A stretch of 64,000 nt of DNA from Tupaia tana (GCA_026018925.1 JAKSZU010000016.1:5500940-5564939), one strand, 5' to 3'; counted from the stretch's first letter, positions 1 through 12,145 are shown. The notes: generated from the sequence alone by a model not told the origin. Numbers and translations: made by a program.

Positions 1-193
1 TTTTTTTCATTCTTGACACCATTTACCTGACCAACATATTCCCATTAGGAACATCTCTCACTTCTGGAAGGCAGGATAACATAGAGGTCAGGAGGCAAGT
101 TTCTATCAGCCATGGGAGATGAAAATGCAAAGAACTGCTCAGACCTTCAGCTCCTACTCAAGTGCATGCTGTCCTAGAGGTAGCATTTCCACA

Positions 194-520
194 AATAGGT
201 AAGAGTACACACACATACACATGTATGTGTACACATGCACACATGTACATGCACACATGTGTGCATCAATCACACACATGCACACAGACATGTATGCACA
301 CATAACAACACCTCCACATATGTATATGCATATCATGTGTGCACATGCATGTATATATACACTTGCACACATCACATATGTACATGCATATGCACGTAAA
401 TGTGTGTGCATATCACATGCACATATGTATACACCCATATAGGCACAAATACATATACATGTAAGCAAATATACATATATGCACAACACATACATATACA
501 CACATGTATAATATATATGT
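194..520. repeat. Imperfect CA/TG/TA microsatellite
   Basis: About 330 bases of alternating purine-pyrimidine sequence made of acac, atgt and gcac steps, with no fixed register. Both strands read open for 70-115 codons only because stops are rare in such sequence, and the translations (Met/Cys/Tyr/His/Ile only) are not proteins. Such tracts can adopt Z-DNA. No SINE or LINE seed is recognisable at either side. Confidence 0.9.
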
Positions 521-540
521 ATGTTTCTAAACCATTCAGA

Positions 541-1099
541 TTAAGTCTTATTTTATTTATAATTTAACATATTTATAGTACACATATACATATAAAAAAT
601 ACATGCATGCTATGAACCCAAACAACATGCATGTACACATATTTAACATACTTATAATATAGAAGGAATTAAAGATAATATTTATATTTTGACAAATTAA
701 ATAAGGTTTGTTAATCGCATGAGAAATTCTAGCATCTGTACCATTCAGACCTTCACCCGTCAGCAGTTGGGTGTCCGCGTCCCTCGGCAATGGCACATTT
801 AAAGTCTGCTTGCCCAGGACAGCCTGGCAGTATTCTCTACTTTCTCTAGGACAGCCCAGGAGAGCTGCTCGGCCGTGAGTGCACTGCCCCTGGGGCCCCA
901 GCAGCCACAGATGCTGCAGCAGGAGCCAAGAGCCTGGAGCACGGTGAGCTCTCCACTGGAACTAGAACCGTGAAGTCCTTCTTATATGTAAGTCCGACGT
1001 CTCCATTATGCATCGTCTATGTTCTCTGGAAACTGCTACTTTTCACCTACAGCCCAAAGAACTTGTTCTGTTTTGCTAAATATCAAGAAAAGTACTCTT
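541..1099. other. Unique non-coding stretch
   Basis: AT-rich for the first 180 bases, then GC-richer from about 740 to 960. No repeat family, exon pattern or RNA gene is recognised. Confidence 0.5.
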
Positions 1100-1359
1100 G
1101 GGACCAGCAGTTAGTGTAATGGCTATGTTGCTGGACTCCCATGTAGTCGACCGTGGTTTGAGTCCTGGACCCAATGGCTTAAACTCACACCGGGCGCGTG
1201 TGCGTGTGTGCCCAAGATCCTGGGAGGAGAATGGAGGAGAAGGGATTGCAGCATGGCCATCCCCCTTAGGGGGTGATTTCTCGCTTTCTGTCTCTCTGTC
1301 TCTGTCTGTCTGGCAAGCACATGCGCCCTATAGCAAAAACCTCTCCAAAAAAAAAAAGA
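1100..1359 (+). mobile_element. tRNA-derived SINE, long type
   Basis: Begins GGGACCAGCAG and runs through a pol III A-box-like TTAGTGTAATGG and a B-box-like GGTTTGAGTCC, then the GTGCCCAAGATCC module, a CCCCCTTAGGGGG palindrome, a CT-rich stretch and poly(A). The direct repeat aagtactctt flanks it on both sides and is the target-site duplication. Close to the window consensus, so fairly young. Confidence 0.9.
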
Positions 1360-1484
1360 AGTACTCTTTGCGGAGCCAGGGGTTCAGCGTGAATACAGTG
1401 CTCACCCACGGGTACAATCTCTCTGGTTTAAAGTGGACTTTGATGGACATTAAGAGAAACTTGGTCTTGTGACAAGTACTGGAG

Positions 1485-1640
1485 CTAAGAGGGGTGGGAC
1501 AGAGCCAGGAGACCTAGGTTCTCCTCCCCTCTCCTGCACTTGCTCGCTGTGTGAGTCTGCGAAGGTCACCTTGAACCTGCATTTGCTCATCTGGAACTGT
1601 TTCTCCTCTAGAATGACAATGCCTCTCTTTTTCTGTTTTG
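1485..1640 (+). repeat. MIR SINE remnant
   Basis: The order 'gagacctaggttct ... cttgctcgctgtgtgagtc ... aaggtcac ... catttgctcatctgg' follows the core of the ancient mammalian-wide interspersed repeat. It is strongly diverged. Confidence 0.6.
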
Positions 1641-4044
1641 TGTGAACTGGTTGAGAGGACAAAATGGGCTAAAAATCATAAATGTGTTGTGTAATGGCTG
1701 GAACTACTCCGCTATTTAGAACAAGAACTAACTAATTGTGATTCATGGAGTATAATGAGAAACTTTGTTCGGCAGGAATTGAGGCAGGTTCACGAGAGTG
1801 GGCACACTGGGACATTTAGAGACCTATGTAGAAGAACGATCAATTGGGATATGCAGTACAAGGCTCTGCAGAAGCTAGCTAACATGCAGGCTGGCCCACT
1901 AGCGAAGCCGGGTAATCTCCTGAACAGATCTGCAGGCCCTTTCTATTGAGTCAGTACTTACAGACCGGAAGGGGGAAGAGTTAGTCCCCTCACAAGAAGA
2001 CTGCGGTCAGCAACCGGGGTAACAGAGCAGATACTACTTCTCAGTATTTAAGCCAAAGCGAAGCAAAGGGTGCTACTGACCACTTGAAACACCAGATGGT
2101 AGAACCAAGGATAGACTGACATGGGGGGTGATCAGGGGAGAGAGGGAAACACCATTTGTGAGACATCTTGGTGCCCCAAACCATTCCAGATCCCATCTCT
2201 GGGTGAGCTCAGGCATGACTTTGATCAGAACTGACTGCAGCTGTCTGAGAGGCCTTCCCAGGAAGCCCCTCACTCAAGTACAATTCCCTCTTTGGTTGAC
2301 TCTTGTGTGGGACTATTCCAACACTCCCAACCTTTCTTTTGGCCAGAAACAGCTGAATGTTTCTGAGAGTTTGCCCATAAAAGGTAAATCACTGGGGAGA
2401 TAGCACAGTAAACTATTAACTGCCATTCTTGCTTTAATATGAATTTACTTTATTGGGTTATTTCCTTCCACCATGCAAGCCCTGAGGAAATGAAATAGAG
2501 AATAGGGAACTTATAAAACACTAATGACAATCTTTGCCTGTTCTCACTTTGTGATTTGTCCTTGTGGTAAAGGCCATCAGAAATAGCGGTATAAGCTGGG
2601 TGCTATGCAAGCCTTTAGTGGATAGGCAGTAGCAGAGGTAGCCACGGTGAAAAGAAAGGGGTGCTTCTTGGAGGGGTGGCTAATTGGAACTCCTCTGTCT
2701 GGAGGAGACATCTTTTTCGAAGCCACACAAAGGCATCCTAAGTGCTTGAAAAGACCAGGGAAGCAGATTTGCCACAGGCCCCCTCGAGTGGTTCAGGCCA
2801 GTGAGGCCAGCTGCTCTCCAGACTGCGAGGTCTGAAGAATGCAGAGGAAATCTGGTTTTTACAGAGCTGTGGTCCCTGTGCAGAGAGCCGGGAGGTGGTT
2901 GGGGAGGCCTTCTCTTTTGCTGCCTGGAATTCATGAGGAAAGGAGACCAAGGCTGTCAGAAGGTCAGCTCAGTCAGGACTCGGCCAACCACTTTCAAAGA
3001 CAGTCTTATTTTCAGTGAGAGTTTGCAAGTGATAATAACATCTCTCAGTATTGAAACTTCGAGAATGAATTCTCAGCTCCCCAGTGATGGATAAAACACC
3101 ATCAGAAAGTGTGACAGTCCCCTGCCTACCCAACTCAGTCAGAGGAAAATGGATCACACTCACCGAGAAGAAAAATTGCAAAGGAAGCATCCCAGAATGC
3201 ATTGCCATTGTAACCTGGGAAAATGGCCCGCCAAATTTCTGTTATCTGCAATGTGCTGGGCTAATTTTCTGCTGAAAGACAGTGTGCCTGTACTCAATTG
3301 GCTTCATTAACTCAATGGGAAAAATGATTTTGCAATTTGCATGGGGCTTAAGAGTGTAATTAATACAATTCATAAAAGGCCAGTGCCACTTTGTAGATAT
3401 TAGCCTCATGGGGAATGTGGAGTGGTATGCTTTGGAGAGACATCTGCAGTACTATGTCCAACACTGCCCTGCCTTCTTGCTGGGCTGTTCTCATCTTGAT
3501 GATCAATAAAACTAGACTCACATTGCATTTCTCATCAGAGTTCCTACCAGTGCCCACTCCCGAGTCATGCCACCCTCCAGGAATAGATGATCTCATGGGA
3601 CAAAAACCAAAGAACGTACTCAGAATAGGGTTCTAGGACAAAGTCAGGAAAAAAATGGCGTCACCGTGCATCTCCCTTTTCATCCAGTTTTCCTGTGAAA
3701 AAACCTTAAGAGGTTACCTGAGCTGAGTTATGATGACCTAAGCTTCCCTTATCCCAAAGGGGTAACAGGGAGTACCTGTAATTCAGGGAGGGAAAAATGG
3801 TGGTTAGTGGGGTCTTCAGGCTTTGAGAATGAAAGGAGAGTGCTATGGCCCACAGTGACTGCCTACAGATGAGGAGAGGGGCAATTTGTGGGCGTGGAAC
3901 CTGCTTGTTGTGAAGTGTCATCTGGTGAGAGACAAACATAACTCTCTCCCTCTTCTTTTAATACATTGACTTCAACCATGTTCTATCAAAAACGTTTACC
4001 CTGTCTCTTAAATTTGAAGCAGATACCATATTTCTCATATGTTT
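1641..4044. other. Unique DNA, possible conserved non-coding block at 2990-3420
   Basis: No repeat or exon is recognised. The part from about 2990 to 3420 is free of mobile elements, AT-balanced and rich in homeodomain-like TAAT and CAATTTGCAT words, the texture of mammalian conserved non-coding elements. That is an impression, not a measurement. The small open frames here have random composition. Confidence 0.35.
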
Positions 4045-4800
4045 TCAGGCATTAAAAATTCACCCACTCACTCATCACTGGCCATTAGGAAGATGGGAAT
4101 CTGAACCACAATGAGATACCACTTCATACTTGTTAAAGAAAAAAATATATATATGCTGACACTTGTTTAAAAGGTAAGAAGATGATTCCGGACTATTGCA
4201 ATAGGTATCAAATGTCCATCCACAGATGAATGGATAAGTAAAATGTGATATAGACATACAATGAAATATTATTCAGCTTCAACAAGAATGAAATTCTGAT
4301 ACATACTCCCAAATGAATGAACCTAGACAACAGTTATGCTCAGTGGGATAAAGCAGACCACAAAGGGACAAACTAAGAGTCCAGTTACGTGAAGTACCTG
4401 ATAGGGGCAAGTTCATAGGGATAGAAAGCAGAATGGGCATTGTAGGGGATTGTAAAACTTTTCCAAAGTAGTGTTACATTCATACTACCAGCAGATGAGT
4501 TCTCTACTGCTCCACATCCTTGCTAACGTTTATCACCGTTGGTCTTCTTCATTTTAGCAATGTGAGGGTGGAGGGGTGCTATTCTTTGAAGTTTTAATTT
4601 CTCTTGTGCCTACTGAACAGGGAATAGGGAGTTATTCAATGGGTACTGGGTTTCAGTTGGAGATAACCGAAAATCTTCTGGTAATGGTTGGATGGCAGAG
4701 TGAATGCACTTAATTACACTGATTGGATACTTAAAAATGGTTATGATTGTAAATTTTGTGTTATGTACAGATGACCACAATAATTAAAACAACCCATCCA
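4045..4800 (+). mobile_element. Old L1 3' end with inverted internal segment
   Basis: Reads as a decayed L1M-type ORF2 end plus 3' UTR: 'ccacaatgagataccacttcata', then 'atgtccatccacagatgaatgg', then 'gaatattattcagc'-like sequence, ending 'ttaaaaatggttatgattgtaaattttgtgttatg' and 'accacaataatt'. The segment 4452-4612 is in the opposite orientation and matches the antisense L1 3' UTR at about 7888-8050. Coding capacity is lost. Confidence 0.8.
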
Positions 4801-5745
4801 GTTTAATGTTTCAACCTCTAACTCAGTCTCATCTCAGCACTTCCCCTTCCGTTAGTACAGACTTGGTGGGAGGCTCTGGGGACATGGCAACTACGGTGAG
4901 ATCTTGTTTTATGTCCTGATCAGTTGTAAGTTTCTTGATGATCTTTCTGGAAGCTTCCATTAGAGTAGCAGAAGGAAAGAAATATAGACCTGGGCAAGAT
5001 ACTGGGTTGTCTGAAAAGTCATGACACATTTTTGCCATAGGAAAATACTCGTGACTTTTCTAACAGCACAATAATTAGCCGGGGCAATTGATAGATGTGG
5101 TCAGGGAAGACTTAGTGAAGGAATAGAATGGAGCTTGATGCCCAGATGTCTGGATTGGGAGATAGGTCCGTGACAGAGCCCATTACTGAAGTAAGGAATA
5201 AAGGAGGAGAAGGAGGAACTCTCTGAAAGGGCAACTGGGAGCAAAATTACTGTTTCAAGCAAGGTTCATCTCAGGGGTGAGCAGCTGAGCTACAGTCTTT
5301 ACGACTTCGAGAATCTCCCTCAATCCCTGTACAGTTCCAGTGATTTCTGTGCTCCTTATTGGGATTTACAACACGACAGCTCCTGTTAAAACAGAAACAC
5401 AGCCTTGGCCTGATTCTTCATGACCAGCGTTAGATGCCCGAGTTTGAACTAGTTTATCAGGTTGGCCTCTGTCAAGGAAAGCCCTGGGAATGGAAGGAAG
5501 GCGAGTAATATTTCCTGAGTGAGAGGCAGAGGTCAGTGCTGGTGAAGGCAGGTGGAAACACAGACGCTCTGGGGGACTTCATGATGAAATGATTGGGCAG
5601 ACTCAGACTAGAGATGGAGGAATGGTAAGCTTGAAGCAAAACAGTCAATGTTCTGCTTCTTTCACTCTCAGAGTACGTGCAAATGGACAGGGTCCTGAGC
5701 TCAGCGTATGTGTCAAGTTTAGAAGAGTGACCACATCCTTAGACC
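4801..5745. other. Unique non-coding stretch
   Basis: Nothing recognised: no repeat, no RNA gene, no splice-bounded open frame. Confidence 0.5.
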
Positions 5746-6008
5746 GATTCCAAGGCCTGGTGGTTGAGGCAGCTGGATTCCTTCACAGTTGACCAGATTA
5801 TTTGAGTCTTGGACCTGGTTTCTTGAAAAACACACTGGGCACTTGTGCATGCATGTGTGTGTGCCCAAAATCCCAAAAGGAGGAAGAAATGGAGAAGAAA
5901 ATATTCGATGTCACCATGATTCATGGGGGAGGTGGGGATTACTTTCTCCTCTCTCTTTCTCTCAGTCTCTCTTGCAAGTACACATACTCTCTGGCAGAAA
6001 AAAAATCT
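5746..6008 (+). mobile_element. tRNA-derived SINE, old long type
   Basis: Diverged copy with 'ggcctggtggttgaggcagctggattcc' as tRNA head, 'tttgagtcttggacctgg' as B-box region, the 'tgtgcccaaaatccc' module and the CT-rich tail ending in eight A. Confidence 0.85.
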
Positions 6009-6420
6009 CTATCTTTCTGTAATTCAGTCATTTTTATTTACTTATCCATTTAACTCTTTTTTCATTCATTTACTTCTATCTTCTTATGTATTTTCACCAT
6101 CCATTTAATTATTTATTGATTGATTTTAAAGCAGTCACTAATTCTTTTTATCTATTCATTTTTATTTTTGCATTAACTTTTATCAATACATTAATTTCCT
6201 TTCATTATTTAGTGTTTTACTCATTCATTCTTTATGTTTTAATTTTATCTTATAATCCTTTTTTCATGCTTCCTACCATTTTCCTTCTTCCTCTTTACTC
6301 TATTTCTTTTTCTTAATTTTTTTTCAACAACTGGTTATTGCTAATCTACTAAAGTACCATCCAACAATATATCATTATTTGAAATAACACTGCTTACAGA
6401 GTAATTCTTTCTGTAAATAA
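6009..6420. other. AT-rich, T-biased low-complexity stretch
   Basis: Dense in 'attcattt'-like words, with long T and TTC runs. Three overlapping frames of 61-76 codons rich in Phe, Tyr, Leu and Ile are composition artefacts. Confidence 0.6.
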
Positions 6421-6424
6421 GACA

Positions 6425-6546
6425 TTGTGTATGTGTGTGTATGTGTATATATATTATATATATATATATACATTTTTATATGTATATATAATGTATATAT
6501 GTATGTGTATATGTATATATACATATACACATACATATATATATAA
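6425..6546. repeat. (TG/TA)n microsatellite
   Basis: Runs of tgtatgtg, tatata and catata. It includes an imperfect palindrome of alternating purines and pyrimidines. Confidence 0.9.
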
Positions 6547-7304
6547 ATAAAACTGTATGGACCCCATTCACTCCACATAGGGAAAAGACATATTTCAAAT
6601 TCAGGCACCATGATGCATGTCTAATAGAAACCCATTCTGTTTACATTTTTTTTAATTTACAAAGACCATAAGAAGTCTTATTTTAGCCACTAAAGAAACA
6701 AAATAATTTCTGGTGTTTCCTAGCCATAGAAAAGTTATTCAGTAGCTTTATAAAGAATATACTCCGATCAACTAAATATTTATAAATCCAAAACCAGATA
6801 AGTGCTCAACTGGAAATGCAAAATGGGATGCAATTGGAGCATTCTTTCTCCCAGGAGAAAATCTCGTTCTGGAAACTATCAAACAACCTTCCTATAAAAA
6901 GTATGACTTCTAAAGTAGTTTTACGGATGTATATTTATAATTAAATATGTGTTGATATATAATATGGTAATAAAAACAAATGTTTTCAAAGTTGAGCATT
7001 ACAATCAAGAGGTTCACATCATTAAGGTTGTTCTTTATTCAATAGTTATTGAGTTGGTAAATTAGCAATTGAAGGTTTGCAATAAGTCGGCAACATGTAA
7101 TCTCTATGTTGTATTTACACTCACACAGATTCCACAAGACTTAGTAGAACAAGGTACAATGTGTGTTTAATTTTAACAACCATCATAAAAATCTTACTAG
7201 TATTTCATAATACACATACAGAAAATTGCATAATATCTAAGTATACACCTCAGTCAATTATTATACAATAAACACCCTTATTATAATCATCATCCAGCTC
7301 AAAA
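6547..7304. other. AT-rich unique stretch
   Basis: No repeat family or exon is recognised with confidence. Some parts may be extremely old LINE. Confidence 0.4.
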
Positions 7305-8200
7305 AAGAGAACCTTACCAGGACCCCTGAACACCTTCAGGTTGTCATTCCCAGGCACACACTTCTTCTGCATTTAGAGTGATGTTTGTGGGAATTACCTC
7401 CTCACCTGCCTATACTGTGGTGACACCACAGAGCATGCATCACTAAACACCATGGTTTAGTTGCCTGTTTTCAAAATTCATATAAATGAAGTCATACATT
7501 TTTTATTCCTTTCCATTAGTCTCTTTAACTCAACATTATGTCTGTGAGATTTATCTGGCTTTTATGTGTACTTGTACACTGTTCACTTTGATTCTTATAT
7601 AATATTCCATCACATGAATTTACCATGATTTATTTATTCTCCTTTCCATAGATATTTTATTTCTTTTTCCTGCAAGAACCTACACACTTCCCAGAGACAG
7701 TTAAGGCATGACATTTGATTTTTTCCCCCAGTATTTTTATAAAAACTTTTCCTGTGAACATTCCTGTATATATTATATATATATGTATAATTTGGAGGGC
7801 AAACACACAAGTTTCTTTAGGGAGTCTATAAGGTAAGATTGCTTGGGCATAGGGTATGAATATCATCAATCTTAGTAAATAACACCAAACTCTTTTCCAA
7901 AGTAGTTTTATATTCATACTGACAATAGATGAGATCTCTACTACACAATGTCCTTGCCAACATTTGTTACTGTCGGTCTTCTTAATTTTAGCAATGTGGA
8001 GGTGGAGGGGTGCTATTCATTGCAGTTTTAATTTGCCTTTTCCTGGTGACTACTGGAATTGGAATGCCTTCTATGATTTTATTTTGGTATTCATTTGAGT
8101 ACCTCTGTAGTGAAGGACTCTTCAAGTAGTCTGGCTACTTCTCTATTAGATTTTGTCTCTTTAATTTGGTTCAAGGTATTTAAAAATATATACTCTGAAT
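7305..8200 (-). mobile_element. Old L1 3' UTR, antisense
   Basis: Shows the mammalian L1M 3' UTR read backwards: 'cagctcaaaaaagagaacc', 'cataaatgaagtcatacat'-like, 'attccatcacatgaatttaccatgatttattta', 'ccaaagtagttttatattcatact', 'ccttgccaacatttgttactgtcggtctt'. Heavily mutated and non-coding. Confidence 0.8.
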
Positions 8201-8347
8201 ATATAACTTTTTAACATATAAGTGTTGCTTTTACAACAGTATTAATGTATTTCTAAAGCACAGAAATACATATCTAACAAATAATATGCAGCTCTTCCGT
8301 GTAGAAAATCATAACACATAATCGAGAAGAATTAAAGAAGGCCTAAA

Positions 8348-8515
8348 TTGGGGCTGGCATGTGGCATGGTGGTTAGGGGCACTGGATTCTCACATGGAGG
8401 ACTGTGGTTCAAGTCCTGGCAGGTTGCCTTCTCACTTTCTCACTCTCTCTGCCCCCCCCCACTCCGGTCAAATTAAGATAAATAAATTTAAATAAAATAA
8501 TTCTTTAAAAATAAA
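8348..8515 (+). mobile_element. tRNA-derived SINE, short type
   Basis: Head 'ggggctggcatgtggcatgg', then B-box 'ggttcaagtcc', then a direct jump to 'gccttctcactttctcactctctct' without the 110-base middle module of the long type. The tail is 'ggtcaaattaagataaataaatttaaat'. Imperfect flanks aaagaaggcc and aaagaaagcc suggest a target-site duplication. Confidence 0.85.
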
Positions 8516-8640
8516 ACAAAGAAAGCCTTAATAAGTAGAGATTCAGAATGTACACATATTTTAAGATTAATGTTGTGAAGACATAAACTCTTCCAAAACT
8601 GTTCTATAGATGCAATATAATCCCAGTTCAAATATACCAG

Positions 8641-8694
8641 TAGTTTGTGTGTGTGCATGCATGTGTGTGTATGTATATATGTGTGTGTATTTGT
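8641..8694. repeat. (TG)n microsatellite
   Basis: Runs of tgtgtg broken by catg and tata, within the old L1. Confidence 0.85.
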
Positions 8695-8764
8695 AATTTG
8701 GTGACCTGAATATAAAACTTTTATGGAAATGCCAAGGCAAATAATAGCCAAAATATTGTTTTTG

Positions 8765-8980
8765 TTGGGCCAGGGGTCATGTGCACCCACTGGAGAGAGA
8801 CAGAGATAAAGGGAGAGGGATAAAGCACCTCTCGACAGAGTGTGTTCAAACCACAATTTCTTCTTCAGTTCTCTATCCTGTTGGGGCACACACACACATG
8901 CCTGGTTTATCTTCCGATCATGCAGTCCACTGTGTGGAATCTGGCTCCCTTAACTACCAGGCCATAGGGCTGGCCTACCA
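8765..8980 (-). mobile_element. tRNA-derived SINE, old, antisense
   Basis: Begins 'gggccaggggtcatgtgcac', continues 'ctggagagagacagag', and closes with the antisense tRNA head 'ttaactaccaggccatagggctggcc'. The middle is diverged. Confidence 0.8.
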
Positions 8981-9397
8981 AGATACTACTGAAGAAGAAA
9001 AAGAAGGTGAGGAAGAGGGGAACAGAGCATTACTCTACCAGATGCGAAGACTCATTGGAAACTAGAGCTGTAAGGCAGTGTGATATTGGTGCAAGGATGA
9101 ACAGTTCAGAGGACTAGAATAGAAAAATCAAAACACAGAGCCACGCAGACTTTCTGTGTAGAAAATGTGACCCCGCAGGGCCACAGAGAAAGGGCCATCT
9201 TCTTTATAAACACTGTTGGGATAAATGGATATCCATATTAGAAAAAAATCAGTTCAGAGTGGATTCTTGATCTTAAATGTAAAAGCCCAAGCAATAGAAG
9301 ATAATGTAGAGAATGTGGAAGAGAATATAGGAGGACATTTATATGACCTTAAGGTAGAGAAATATTTTTTAATAGGAAAAAGAAAGAACTAACTGCA

Positions 9398-9605
9398 ACT
9401 ATGCATCATTTCATGACAGGAACACATTCTGAGAAAGGCCTCACTAGGAGACTTTGTCACTGTGTGGCCACCACAGAGTACACTCACACAAACCGAGATG
9501 TTCTAGCCCGCTGCACACCAAGGCTGTGTGGTATGCCCTATTGTTCTGCCATCAAATATGTGGTTTAACATTGACCAAAATGTCATTGTATGGTACATCT
9601 CTGTA
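9398..9605. mobile_element. DNA-transposon-like MITE fragment
   Basis: The block 'atgcatcatttcatgacaggaacacattctgagaaaggcctcactagg' and 'cactcacacaaaccgagatgttctagcc' resembles a widespread eutherian non-autonomous DNA transposon whose family name I cannot fix. It interrupts the L1 ORF2 text, so it inserted after the L1. Confidence 0.5.
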
Positions 9606-9692
9606 TTTTAAAAAGATGGAAAGAAATGGACTACATTAAAATGAATAAATGAACTTCTGTTCACCAAAGGGCAACCTTACAAGAGTGAAAAG

Positions 9693-9875
9693 CTGGCCCG
9701 GCCCATGGCCAACCCAGTGGTGGTTAAAGGAGCTGGATCCCACATGGCCAACCCAGCAATTTGAGTCCTGGCCCTGGCTACCCATAAAATATACCACAGT
9801 GTGTGCTCAGAATCCCAACAGGATGGGGAAATGGAGGAGAAGGAATTGCCGTGTGCTTGTGCCCTATTAAAGGGT

Positions 9876-9906
<31 letters not shown>

Positions 9907-9954
9907 GGCTCTTTGGAGGGTGCACATGCCCCCTGGCAAATATTAAAAAAAGAA
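9693..9954 (+). mobile_element. tRNA-derived SINE, old long type
   Basis: Head 'ggcccggcccatggcc' with 'tggtggttaaaggagctggatccc', B-box-like 'tttgagtcctgg', the module 'gtgctcagaatcccaacagg', a pure (CT)n run and an A-rich tail. The target-site duplication is aagagtgaaaagc / aagatgtgaaaagc. Confidence 0.85.
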
Positions 9955-10030
9955 AAGATGTGAAAAGCAAGTCCTAACATGGGGGGAAAATAGTAACTAC
10001 TTTGATTGTAAATCTTCCTAAAAACCCTAA

Positions 10031-11267
10031 CACATTTTCCTGTCTTTTAAAGATAAAGGTCCTGAATAAAATATTTTAGCCCCCTATGAAAGTGGGACTC
10101 ATGGGTAATTCATGTACTCTTCAGACTCAGAAAAGCACCTCTAAGTGTTGTTGGATATACAGTCCTCCTTGAAGACTCTAGAAGGTACAAGTCACACTCA
10201 GTCCCTATTTCCTTCCTTTCCTATTTTTATATATATATTTTTATCTTTTCCTGCAGAATGAAACTTGCAAATCATCCGACAGCCTCGGTCCTCTGTAGAG
10301 ACACTGACATGTACAGAGCCTTTGGATTTCAACCCAGAACCTGCCAGATTTTTCTGGCTTTCTCTTCTCATCAAGGTTGCAAGGTCTGGGTTCGGTTAGT
10401 CAGAAGAAAGGGAATTTCCTGACTATTCCTTTGATCGTTTGATTTTTATGAAAGCTAGTACACCTGATCGCTCATCAGACATCTCGGTCCCTGTTTTCAC
10501 AAATTGATGATTGGGCAAGATGCCTTCAGTGTAATTTTGTTTGTATAAAGCCAAGCTGCAAAGCCGCCATCTTTTCTTTTCTGCACATCTGCACATGATA
10601 AATTATTTCTATTCCCTTTAATCCATTTTTTATTATTCTTCAAAAATATCTCGTGCTTTCTGTCCCTAGTGTTGTCGAAAATAAATCCCTGCCAAAACTC
10701 AGCTCTGTTGTCAGGAGGCCAGCAGCATGCAGGATGGCCGTTTCCTCAAGTTAATAAATTAGCAAATTAGCAAGTGGTGATTTGAAATCGGATAATTGCT
10801 TTAACTTAAAAATCTATGTATTCATAAAGCCCATTAATTGAAAAGAAAAAAAAAAAGATTGTTACTGACATATTCACACATTTGGTATTTCTGGGCTTTA
10901 GCATTGACTGTGTGAGGGGGACGGGGCATCTGTTTTTCGCTTGTGCCAGCCATGAGTCTATCAGCAACAGGCCCATTTAGGTTCCTCAGATAACCTTCCA
11001 CCTGGAGCTAATATATGCTTATTTCAGCCTCGCACTGCTGGTTATTACAGTAAAGGCTGCCGCAATTCCCTGCTCTCCTGCAGCCGGCATTTTACTCTCA
11101 AGTACCCTGAGGAATTAAATGGATGTTTGTAATTTTTCCCCATTATAGAGAAAGTTCTCAAATTGCATTACAAATAAGTAATAATACTGAATGCTGATAC
11201 AAAACCCTTCTCCAGACACTCTCCAAGCCTTAATTAATTAAACCTCACACCCACCCTGTCACCTCAG
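10031..11267. other. Unique DNA, possible conserved non-coding block
   Basis: No mobile element is recognised apart from short A/T runs. The part from about 10500 to 11200 is repeat-free and contains long stretches with few CpG and many TAAT-type words. It may be a conserved regulatory element, but no cross-species alignment is available here. No exon was found. Confidence 0.35.
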
Positions 11268-11600
11268 GTCTCAATTTAGGATGCTTTAACAAAATACCAT
11301 AAGCTAGGTAGTTTATAAATAACAGAATTTCATATGCTGGGGACTGGAAAGTCCGAGACTAAGATGCCAGCAGAGTCAGTGTCTAGTGAGGGCCTGATCC
11401 TTGTAGATGGAACTCACATTGTGGAAGGGATGAATGAGTTTCCTCAAGCCCCTTTTATAAGAACACTAATTCCATTCATAAGGGCTCCACTTTTATGACC
11501 TGATCACCTCCCAAAAGGTCCCACTTCTTAATACTATCACATAGGAGGAGTACATTTCAACAGGGGAATCTTAGGGAAACATAAACATTAAAGCGTTAGC
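11268..11600 (-). mobile_element. MaLR solitary LTR (MLT1/MST type), antisense
   Basis: Antisense LTR of the ERVL-MaLR group: 'aacaaaataccataagctaggtag', 'ggaaagtccgagactaagatgccagcag', 'ttataagaacactaattccattcataagggctcc', 'atgacctgatcacctccc', 'cttcttaatactatcaca' and 'acatttcaacaggggaatc'. There is no internal viral sequence, so it is a solo LTR. Confidence 0.85.
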
Positions 11601-11957
11601 ACCTTGGAAAATGTACCACCCCCACTTTGATGTGTCAGCCAGATAACTAGTCATTCTGAAAGGTTCAGGAAAGACTGTGTGGAATGAGAGTAGTGAAGCA
11701 GCATTTTCCAATCGACTAGAAGAGTGAAATGCTCAGCCTTTTGCTCTAAGAGACCAGACGGTGGACTATTTAGAAGAACTGAATGCCTCTCGGAGGACCA
11801 CTGCTGACATAGCATGAGATGTCTCATCAGGTAGAGTATCGGCAGGTCGTTTCCAGTGCCATGAGCGACAGCAGTTTTTCGGACAACATCATTTTACTTC
11901 CAGAAAATGGATCTGTCCTTATGACTAGAACAACATTCTCTGGAGGAGATTAGCCAT

Positions 11958-12145
11958 TGCCTGTCAACTTTAGTGTGCAAATAAACCCTGTTGGGCAACT
12001 TTGTGAAACTCCAACTTCTCGGACTCCACCTCCAGAGTTTCTATTGGGGCAGTCTAGGTTTAAGCCTAGAAATCTGCCTTTCTTTTTTTATAACCTGGCA
12101 TTCAGGTAAATCTACTGCAAATGATCCCAGAGATATTGCTAAAAC
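11958..12145 (+). mobile_element. MER5A-like hAT MITE
   Basis: Follows the MER5A order 'caactttagtgtgcaaataa', 'ccacctccagagtttctattggggcagtctagg', 'aagcctagaaatctgcctttct' and 'cattcaggtaaatctactgc'. It is a non-autonomous hAT-Charlie element of eutherian age. Confidence 0.75.

Larger units (their letters stand above)
8505..10030 (+). mobile_element. Old L1 ORF2 3' portion, broken
   Basis: The parts outside the inserts match the end of L1 ORF2: 'aaacttttatggaaatgccaaggc', 'gataaatggatatccatattagaaaaaaat', 'ggattcttgatcttaaatgtaaaagcccaagcaatagaag' and 'ggactacattaaaatgaataaatgaacttctg'. Two SINEs and one MITE-like piece interrupt it. No usable reading frame remains. Confidence 0.8.

Noticed and set aside
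154-501. 115-codon minus-strand and 73-codon plus-strand frames
   Set aside because: They arise from the alternating CA/TG microsatellite; only Met, Cys, Tyr, His, Ile and similar residues appear.
1100-1200. Possible tRNA gene
   Set aside because: A- and B-box-like words are present, but this is the head of a SINE with dozens of copies; it does not fold as a cloverleaf with a proper acceptor stem.
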